Under the pieces are notes generated by a model. The model saw only the letters and a list, made by a program, of their open reading frames with translations, made no database searches and was not told the DNA's origin. From Chroococcus sp. FPU101 (lineage in GTDB: Bacteria > Cyanobacteriota > Cyanobacteriia > Cyanobacteriales > Microcystaceae): 64,000 bases of DNA. Position 1 is the stretch's first letter. Each line of letters opens with the position of its first letter. This document shows positions 58,521 to 64,000 of the stretch, in pieces. The stretch covers positions 124,001-188,000 of the forward strand of contig NZ_BLJI01000002.1 of NCBI RefSeq assembly GCF_017312365.1. The letters are read 5' to 3'. Both the position numbers and the translations under genes were made by a program.

Positions 58521-60299
58521 CTAAAATAAAAATTGCGTTCGGATATTTCCAACGTATACGGTCGGATTATTGCTAAAGTTATTGGGATTCCAAATCACGT
58601 AAAAAGCAGGAACAACAGCGATATTATTGGTAATCGGAAAATGATACGATGCCTCTAATTCATATTGTGTCCCACCATTCCCGTTACCTGAAAGCAAGTA
58701 ACGACGACCGCTAATATAGTCTTGAGGGACTAAGAAGGAAATAACCCCTAATGCACCCTCTTTTCCTACGTCTGGAAATCCAAAACCAAATTGAAATGCT
58801 TGAACATTAAGATCTCCTTCTGAACGATCGTCATTTTCTGGGACAATACGAGTATTACCATAAGAATATCGTCCAAAAATCCCAAACTTGGGAGCAATCA
58901 ACCAATCAAAGTTAACAACCACTGTATTAGAACTGGGGTCTTTAATGGGGCCACCAAAACCATCATCAACAAAACCATAGGGTATCGGTTCGCCATCTGC
59001 ATTCCCCGCAACCCCACCAAAAGCGCGAATATGAGAACGAGTATATAAAACGCGCAAGTTAAAATTATTGGTTGGGGAAAAGGTAATCTGTCCAGTGATG
59101 GTATTCGTCGGACTAAATAATCCTGTTGCGGGGTCATTCGCTGTATTCAAAAACCCGGGTAGAAATTCGGTATTTTGTCCTAAATAGGCGACTGAAAGCT
59201 GTAATTGTTTGAGCATCTGCCATGATACATACACCCCCGAACCTCGGTCAACCGAGTTGGATAGGGTACTACCATTGGAGTTAAAAGTCGTCGCACCATT
59301 GAGAAAAAAGGTAAAACGGTTATTGTCAAAGTAGCGATAAAAATTAAGTCGCGGCCCAATTGCAACCGTTAAGTTATCTAAAGGGGAAAATTGATAGAAT
59401 AACTCTCTGATGATGACATTATTGGTTTGAGGCCCTGCGGTTTGGTCTAGAAAAGGAACACCCCAAGAATTATAATAGCCCGCAGAAACCAGTTGATTTG
59501 CTGGTGAATCACCATTTCCTGCGGCTAATTGCGTGACTAGACTATCTTTTCCTGTAAATGACGTATTGAAAGTTAACCATGTCAGATAACTAAATGTTAT
59601 TTCGGGTTGCTCTCGTCTGAAAACAGAGGGTTTATTAGTCTCAGGGTCTCGAACTGGTGGAGTAAAAGGATCTCCCGCAAAACGTCGTTCCGCTCGAACT
59701 CGGCCATTGTTAAAAGCACCCGTTAAATTAAACCAAGCTGCTCCCGAAAGTTTAGTAGTCGTAGAAAACTGATGATCTTCTAAAAATGCTGTACGATTTT
59801 CTAAGTTATCAACTCTTGTCCCTAAAACTGCAAGTTCTGTTTCAAATTCCTTTGCTAAACGCTGCAATTTGTCAATATCTTCTTTAAGAACTGAAACATT
59901 TTCTTGGATCAAACGCTCAATCGTATTCAGACAAGCATTTAACCCCGCCGCAAATTCCCATCGGCTCGTCGCTCGATTGCCCCTAAAGGTTCGGTCAGGA
60001 TAACCAACAATACAACCATAACGCTCGACAAGACTCCGCAAAGCCTCATATGCCCAATCTGTCGGTGCAACATCCTTTAACTGAGATACTGAATTAATCT
60101 GCGCCATCACTGCATTCTTATGATTTTTCGGTGCGCTTTCACTCAAATCTGCTACCGAATTAATCTGCGCCATCGCCTCATTATTTTTTTGACTATCTTC
60201 TGTTAAAGGTGATTCTTGTGCGATCGCAGGACTAAATAGACACGCAAAATTGCCCGCAGCTAACAAAATTGTTAGTGCATTTTTTCCATTATTAAGCAT
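58521..60299 (-). CDS. SLH-domain OprB-type porin (iron uptake porin family)
   Basis: Outer-membrane porin of 592 aa. Signal peptide to about residue 27 (PAIAQES), then an SLH domain (about 75-130: DVAPTDWAYEALRSL, GYPDRTFRGNRATSRWEFA) that anchors to peptidoglycan, a coiled coil (about 135-180), and an OprB beta-barrel ending in FLF. An internal tandem duplication (residues 43-64 and 65-86, MAQINSV...) precedes the SLH domain. The ribosome-binding region is complementary to the Yfr1 sRNA core. Divergent from the azgA-type permease. Confidence 0.88.
   Translation of the reverse strand: MLNNGKNALTILLAAGNFACLFSPAIAQESPLTEDSQKNNEAMAQINSVADLSESAPKNHKNAVMAQINSVSQLKDVAPTDWAYEALRSLVERYGCIVGYPDRTFRGNRATSRWEFAAGLNACLNTIERLIQENVSVLKEDIDKLQRLAKEFETELAVLGTRVDNLENRTAFLEDHQFSTTTKLSGAAWFNLTGAFNNGRVRAERRFAGDPFTPPVRDPETNKPSVFRREQPEITFSYLTWLTFNTSFTGKDSLVTQLAAGNGDSPANQLVSAGYYNSWGVPFLDQTAGPQTNNVIIRELFYQFSPLDNLTVAIGPRLNFYRYFDNNRFTFFLNGATTFNSNGSTLSNSVDRGSGVYVSWQMLKQLQLSVAYLGQNTEFLPGFLNTANDPATGLFSPTNTITGQITFSPTNNFNLRVLYTRSHIRAFGGVAGNADGEPIPYGFVDDGFGGPIKDPSSNTVVVNFDWLIAPKFGIFGRYSYGNTRIVPENDDRSEGDLNVQAFQFGFGFPDVGKEGALGVISFLVPQDYISGRRYLLSGNGNGGTQYELEASYHFPITNNIAVVPAFYVIWNPNNFSNNPTVYVGNIRTQFLF
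60091..60174. repeat. 18-bp direct repeat, 66-bp period, inside the porin N-terminus
   Basis: GAATTAATCTGCGCCATC occurs at 60091-60108 and 60157-60174. The 66-bp period equals 22 codons, so the reading frame is kept and the segment MAQINSV...AP is duplicated. Confidence 0.75.
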
Positions 60300-60310
60300 T
60301 ATTTAATTTG

Positions 60311-60322
60311 ACTCCTCACACC
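60311..60322 (-). promoter_or_regulatory. candidate Yfr1 sRNA target site over the porin ribosome-binding site
   Basis: The porin mRNA reads GGTGTGAGGAGT here. Its 3' 11 nt (GTGTGAGGAGT) is the exact complement of ACUCCUCACAC, the conserved unpaired core of cyanobacterial Yfr1 sRNA. The GAGGAG inside it is the Shine-Dalgarno, 12 nt before the ATG. Confidence 0.6.
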
Positions 60323-60597
60323 TTAGAAATCACATACAGTATGCACAAAATTTCTGTTTATCCTAGGTTAATTTTAGGTTAGTTATTGTATCGCTGATTA
60401 CAAAATATAATTGTGTAAAAATTAATAACTGGTGAGTTAAGTTAACTTATATTAATACATTCTTCTTCAATTTTATTAAGGTTTCTTGACAAGAGCAGAT
60501 TAAACAAAGCTTTGCTTATCAGGATATTTAAACGTTATTAAGTCATACAAAGTTTACTTTCATAAATTGCATATAACTAATTATTCACTAACATTCT

Positions 60598-60647
60598 GTA
60601 ATTAAAAAGACAAAATTGATTAAGTTCTTAGAATACATTGTATACAA
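60598..60647 (+). promoter_or_regulatory. NtcA-like promoter and palindrome of the AzgA-type permease
   Basis: GTA-N8-GAC (60598-60611, one mismatch to TAC), 22 nt, then TACATT (60634-60639) is an NtcA-type layout. TTGTATACAA (60638-60647) lies just after the -10. Predicted leader about 100 nt. Confidence 0.55.
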
Positions 60648-60749
60648 ATTATTAAAAAAAATTAGAGTCATTAAAGACTTGTGGAAAACTGACAGTTACA
60701 CTAAAACATCGTGCTAAGGTTTGTTAGAAATAAAGGAGTTTTTTAAGGC

Positions 60750-62186
60750 ATGACTGAAAATAGAGAAGATCTAACCAGTCCTGAAGTTAAGTGGACACCA
60801 AGATATCAATATCAAGGATGGCAAGCAAAGATCGCAGATTATTTCAAGTTTGATTTTTATCGAACTAACTTTCGTACAGAAATCCTCGCGGGTCTAACCA
60901 CTTTTATGACGATGGCTTATATTTTAGTGGTTCACCCCTCAATTATGTCCGATGCGGTTTTTTTGGAAACACCCAAAGACTTATTCAGAGAATTAGTCGT
61001 TGTTACAGGAATCTCATCAGCAATTGGCACCTTAATTATGGGTGTTTTGGCTAAATATCCTTTTGTTTTAGCTCCTGGTATGGGTACAAATGCTTTTTTC
61101 GCCTATTCAGTCGTTTTAGGCTTAAAAATCGATTGGCGAACTGCATTAGCCGCCGTTTTAATTGAAGGATTAATCTTTATTGGTTTAACCATCACTGATA
61201 TTCGTCGTCACTTAATTACCGCTGTCCCCAACTCCATTAAAGCCGCTACTACTGTTGGTATAGGACTATTTCTCGCCTATATTGGGTTAGCCAGTGCCGT
61301 CAAAGTTGGTGGGGCTGGTTTAATTGTCGCTAATGAAGTCACTAAAACCTCTTTTGGTACCTTTCGTGAACCTGCTACTTTATTGGCAACCGTTGGCATT
61401 TTTCTTTCATCGATGTTTATGATTCGACGCATCAAAGGGGCTTTACTTTGGGGCATTGCGGCAACAGCAATTCTAGGCTGGATATTTGGTGTTGCAGCTA
61501 CCCCTAAAGGTTTAATTGAAGTTCCTGGGTTTCCCTCACATTTATTTGGTCAAGCTATTGTTGGTTTATCGGGCGTAAATGCCAGTAATTTTATTGACTT
61601 TATCGCAGTTATGTTAGTGTTTCTCTTTGTCGATATGTTCGATACGATTGGCACCCTCTCAGGTGTTGGCACTCAAGCAGGTTATATTGACGAAAATGGG
61701 GAGTTACCTCGCGCTAATGAGGCATTAATGGCAGATGCGATCGGCACAACGGCGGGTGCAGTTTTAGGAACATCGACAGTAACAACCTTTGCCGAGTCAG
61801 CAGCAGGAGTCGCTGAAGGAGGTAGAACTGGTTTTACAGCCGTTATTGCCGCAATCTTGTTTATAGTAGCCTTATTATTCGTTCCTATTTTTGAAGCGAT
61901 ACCCGCTTTTGCAACGGCACCTGCTTTATTAATTGTGGGTGTACTGATGATGAAAAGTGTCGTTGATATTGACTGGCAAGATTTAACCGAAGCAATTCCC
62001 GCTTTTGCCACCCTCTTTTTTATTCCTTTGGGCTTTTCGATCGCGGCTGGTTTATCAGCAGGTTTAATCCTTTATCCTTTTGCTAAAATCGTCCAAGGAC
62101 GCGGCAAAGAAATCTCGCTGGCTACTTGGATTTTAGCCGCTATTTTTCTCGCCAGATATATTTTTACAACAATGCGTTTTGGTTAG
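60750..62186 (+). CDS. AzgA-type guanine/hypoxanthine permease
   Basis: NCS2 carrier of 478 aa in the AzgA/GhxP branch. It has EILAGLTTFMTMAYIL at the start, LAPGMGTNAFFAY and the DMFDTIGTLSGVG motif, all typical of AzgA-like permeases. About 12-14 helices. It is followed by guanine deaminase 80 bp later in the same direction, so guanine or hypoxanthine uptake is likely. An AAGGAG site precedes the ATG. Confidence 0.93.
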   Translation: MTENREDLTSPEVKWTPRYQYQGWQAKIADYFKFDFYRTNFRTEILAGLTTFMTMAYILVVHPSIMSDAVFLETPKDLFRELVVVTGISSAIGTLIMGVLAKYPFVLAPGMGTNAFFAYSVVLGLKIDWRTALAAVLIEGLIFIGLTITDIRRHLITAVPNSIKAATTVGIGLFLAYIGLASAVKVGGAGLIVANEVTKTSFGTFREPATLLATVGIFLSSMFMIRRIKGALLWGIAATAILGWIFGVAATPKGLIEVPGFPSHLFGQAIVGLSGVNASNFIDFIAVMLVFLFVDMFDTIGTLSGVGTQAGYIDENGELPRANEALMADAIGTTAGAVLGTSTVTTFAESAAGVAEGGRTGFTAVIAAILFIVALLFVPIFEAIPAFATAPALLIVGVLMMKSVVDIDWQDLTEAIPAFATLFFIPLGFSIAAGLSAGLILYPFAKIVQGRGKEISLATWILAAIFLARYIFTTMRFG

Positions 62187-62231
62187 ACAACTTTGATGAA
62201 TTGAGCAACCCCATCCATTCCATATTTATAG

Positions 62232-62250
62232 GGGCTTGGTGAGCAAGCCC
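62232..62250. repeat. hairpin between permease and guanine deaminase genes
   Basis: GGGCTTG, loop GTGAG, CAAGCCC: a perfect 7-bp stem, no T-run. It may process or attenuate the transcript. Confidence 0.5.
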
Positions 62251-62266
62251 AAATCTAAATCATCTT

Positions 62267-63592
62267 ATGCTTAAAGCTTATCGTGCCGCATTTTTAGACT
62301 TTATTGCCGATCCTTTTTATACGACTGAATCAGAGAGTATTCGTTATTTTCCTGATGGTTTATTAGTCATTAAAGATGGGAAAGTAGAAGCTTTCGGAGA
62401 TTATGAAGCTTTAAAAGATGAATATATAAATACTCCAATTACAGCTTATCCAGGAATGTTAATTACACCTGGATTTATTGATATGCACGTCCATTTCCCA
62501 CAAATTGAAATGATTGCGTCATATGGAGAACAACTTTTAGAATGGTTAAATAAATATACGTTTCCTACTGAAGGAAAGTTTAATGATCAAAATTACGCTC
62601 AACAAATGGCAGGTTTCTTTTTAGATGAATTGCTCAAAAATGGCACAACAACAGCCGTCGTTTTAGCGACAGTTTTTCCCCAATCTGTAGATGCTTTTTT
62701 TGAAGAATCATCAAAGCGTAACTTAAGAATGGTTGCGGGCAAAGTATTAATGGATCGCAATGCCCCTGATTATTTAAAAGATACAGCAAAAAGTTCTTAT
62801 GAGCAAAGTAAAGAATTAATTGAAAAATGGCACAATAACGGACGTTCTCTTTATGCAATTACGCCTCGTTTTTCGGTTACTTCAACTCCAGAACAACTAG
62901 AAGCAGCAGGAAAATTATTAGCAGAATATCCTGATGTTTATGTTCATACTCATCTATCAGAAAATCGAGCGGAGGTTGATTTTGTAAAAGAACTTTTTCC
63001 CGATAGCAAGAATTATTTAGATACTTATGATCACGCTGGATTAGTAGGAGAACGTTCAATCTTTGCTCATTGTATTCATTTATCCGAGCAAGAGTTTGAA
63101 CGATTATCAGAAACTAAAGCGATTATTGCATTTTGTCCAACCTCTAATTTATTTTTAGGGAGTGGATTATTTAACATCAATCAAGCCAAATCATCAGACT
63201 ATCCAGTGAAAGTCGGTTTAGGAACTGATGTCGGAGGTGGAACCAGTTTATCGATGCTACAAACAATGAACGAAGCATATAAAGTGACTCAAATGAGACA
63301 ACAAAAACTATCACCTTTACAAGCCTTCTTTTTAGCAACTTTAGGGGGAGCAAAAGCCCTTTGTTTAGAGGATAAGATCGGTAACTTTGATGTAGGAAAA
63401 GAAGCTGATTTTATTGTGATCAATCCGCGTTCAACTTCATTAATGGCATTACGCAACCCCGAAGAAGTTCTTAACACTTTAGAAGAATTATCAGAACGAT
63501 TATTTACTCTAGTGATTATGGGAGACGATCGCGCTATACAATCTACTTATATTATGGGTGAATTAGCTTACGAAAAATCTTTAATTTGTTAA
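62267..63592 (+). CDS. guaD: guanine deaminase
   Basis: Converts guanine to xanthine and ammonia, feeding xanthine dehydrogenase. It is 441 aa. Zinc ligands are in GFIDMHVHFPQ (HxH), VHTHLSEN, FAHCIHLSE and GTDVGGGTS. LEWLNKYTFPTE is the guanine deaminase hallmark. Downstream of the purine permease in a probable two-gene operon. Confidence 0.95.
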   Translation: MLKAYRAAFLDFIADPFYTTESESIRYFPDGLLVIKDGKVEAFGDYEALKDEYINTPITAYPGMLITPGFIDMHVHFPQIEMIASYGEQLLEWLNKYTFPTEGKFNDQNYAQQMAGFFLDELLKNGTTTAVVLATVFPQSVDAFFEESSKRNLRMVAGKVLMDRNAPDYLKDTAKSSYEQSKELIEKWHNNGRSLYAITPRFSVTSTPEQLEAAGKLLAEYPDVYVHTHLSENRAEVDFVKELFPDSKNYLDTYDHAGLVGERSIFAHCIHLSEQEFERLSETKAIIAFCPTSNLFLGSGLFNINQAKSSDYPVKVGLGTDVGGGTSLSMLQTMNEAYKVTQMRQQKLSPLQAFFLATLGGAKALCLEDKIGNFDVGKEADFIVINPRSTSLMALRNPEEVLNTLEELSERLFTLVIMGDDRAIQSTYIMGELAYEKSLIC

Positions 63593-63617
63593 AAACTTTA
63601 GCTCATCTCATGATTAT

Positions 63618-64000
63618 TCACAAGCCTTCAAAAGCCGCTTTGACTTCTTTGAGAGAAATCATTAGTGTCAATGGCTCAACGGGTGACGCTTTAAAACCAG
63701 CCTTAAGGTAAAAAGCTTTAGCTTCTTCCGATAGAGCATGAACAAGAATCGCTTTGATGCCTGCCAAGTGACTAGCTTGCCAAGTTCGTAAAATGGCATC
63801 TCGTAACAAGCCTCTCCCAATTCCTTTACCTTTCCAAGAACAATCGACGGCCAAACGGGCTAAAATCATCACGGGAATCGGATTAGGCATATTCCTTTTA
63901 ATCAAGCTAGTGGCGATTTCCCGTTCGACTGAGCCAACGGCCAACGCATAGTAACCGACGACTTGGTTTCCGACACAGACTACATAGGTACGCGAGGCAT
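63618..64000 (-). CDS. TacT-like GNAT toxin, cut by the window edge
   Basis: C-terminal 127 codons or so of a GNAT protein; the frame stays open to the right edge (SRTYVVCVGNQVVGYYALA). MILARLAVDCSWKGKGIGRGL is the acetyl-CoA loop, and HALSEEAKAFYLKAGFKASP matches TacT/AtaT-type toxins, which acetylate aminoacyl-tRNA. The N-terminus and the expected DUF1778-type antitoxin gene would lie beyond 64000. The gene ends 26 bp from the convergent guaD stop. Confidence 0.85.
   Translation of the reverse strand, partial: ASRTYVVCVGNQVVGYYALAVGSVEREIATSLIKRNMPNPIPVMILARLAVDCSWKGKGIGRGLLRDAILRTWQASHLAGIKAILVHALSEEAKAFYLKAGFKASPVEPLTLMISLKEVKAAFEGL

Larger units (their letters stand above)
60300..60749. 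other. divergent intergenic region, porin / purine permease
   Basis: This 450-bp AT-rich region holds the NtcA-like promoter and TTGTATACAA palindrome of the permease on its right and the porin leader on its left. No ORF is convincing. Confidence 0.5.

Noticed and set aside
60311-60322. Plus-strand ACTCCTCACACC as a copy of the Yfr1 gene itself
   Set aside because: The flanks lack the two stem-loops and terminal T-run of Yfr1, so it is better read as the complement of the porin leader.

Overview
The window is about 64 kb of chromosome from a cyanobacterium. The evidence is a phycobilisome rod-core linker (CpcG), a CpcS-type phycobilin lyase, the Thf1/Psb29 photosystem II factor, a Cph1-type phytochrome, an apocarotenoid oxygenase, PilT with a KaiB-like partner, many GCGATCGC (HIP1) octamers and low GC content. 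I cannot name the genus.

Layout. 1-6.6 kb: a PEP-CTERM protein, a large-subunit catalase, and a Ser/Thr kinase with two SH3b repeats followed by a VanY-type peptidase. 6.9-13.1 kb: two-component signalling (response-regulator/GAF/histidine kinase, Rcp-type regulator, phytochrome), split by an IS200/IS605 tnpB element. 13.3-18.8 kb: ruvX, hisIE, an aminotransferase, and pilT with a KaiB-domain protein. 18.9-21.3 kb: a xanthine/urate permease, HIU hydrolase and OHCU decarboxylase. 21.3-42.5 kb: ordinary housekeeping and transport genes (antiporter, TrkA, AnmK, Hsp70-like, PPK2, ThiE, ThiS, carotenoid oxygenase, Apt, DppB-type permease, a frameshifted ornithine aminotransferase, a transglutaminase) and tRNA-Glu. 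42.5-51.3 kb: NYN nuclease, ABC ATPases, cpcG, cpcS, rpmB, thf1, GDPD and tyrS. 51.4-54.6 kb: small antitoxin-like genes around a peptidase S51 gene and xdhC. 54.7-63.6 kb: xdhB and xdhA, an OprB-type porin, an AzgA-type permease and guanine deaminase. The right edge cuts a TacT-like GNAT gene.

The main biological theme is purine catabolism. Guanine/hypoxanthine uptake, guanine deaminase, xanthine dehydrogenase with its XdhC factor, urate/xanthine uptake, HIU hydrolase and OHCU decarboxylase are all present, in three transcription units. Each unit has an NtcA-type promoter upstream (GTA-N8-TAC or one mismatch, then 22-23 nt, then TAN3T), and a TGTATACA palindrome overlaps or abuts each -10. 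This suggests one nitrogen-controlled regulon that uses purines as a nitrogen source. Urate oxidase and allantoinase are not visible here.

Other notable points: the porin ribosome-binding region is an exact complement of the conserved Yfr1 sRNA core; the phytochrome has Cys where the near-invariant GAF His is expected; ThiS carries a C-terminal RHH-like tail; a terminator hairpin lies directly in front of thiE; and four genes (a 70-aa small protein, tnpB, rocD, an RHH antitoxin) are each broken by loss of one base in a short homopolymer, which may be sequencing error rather than decay.
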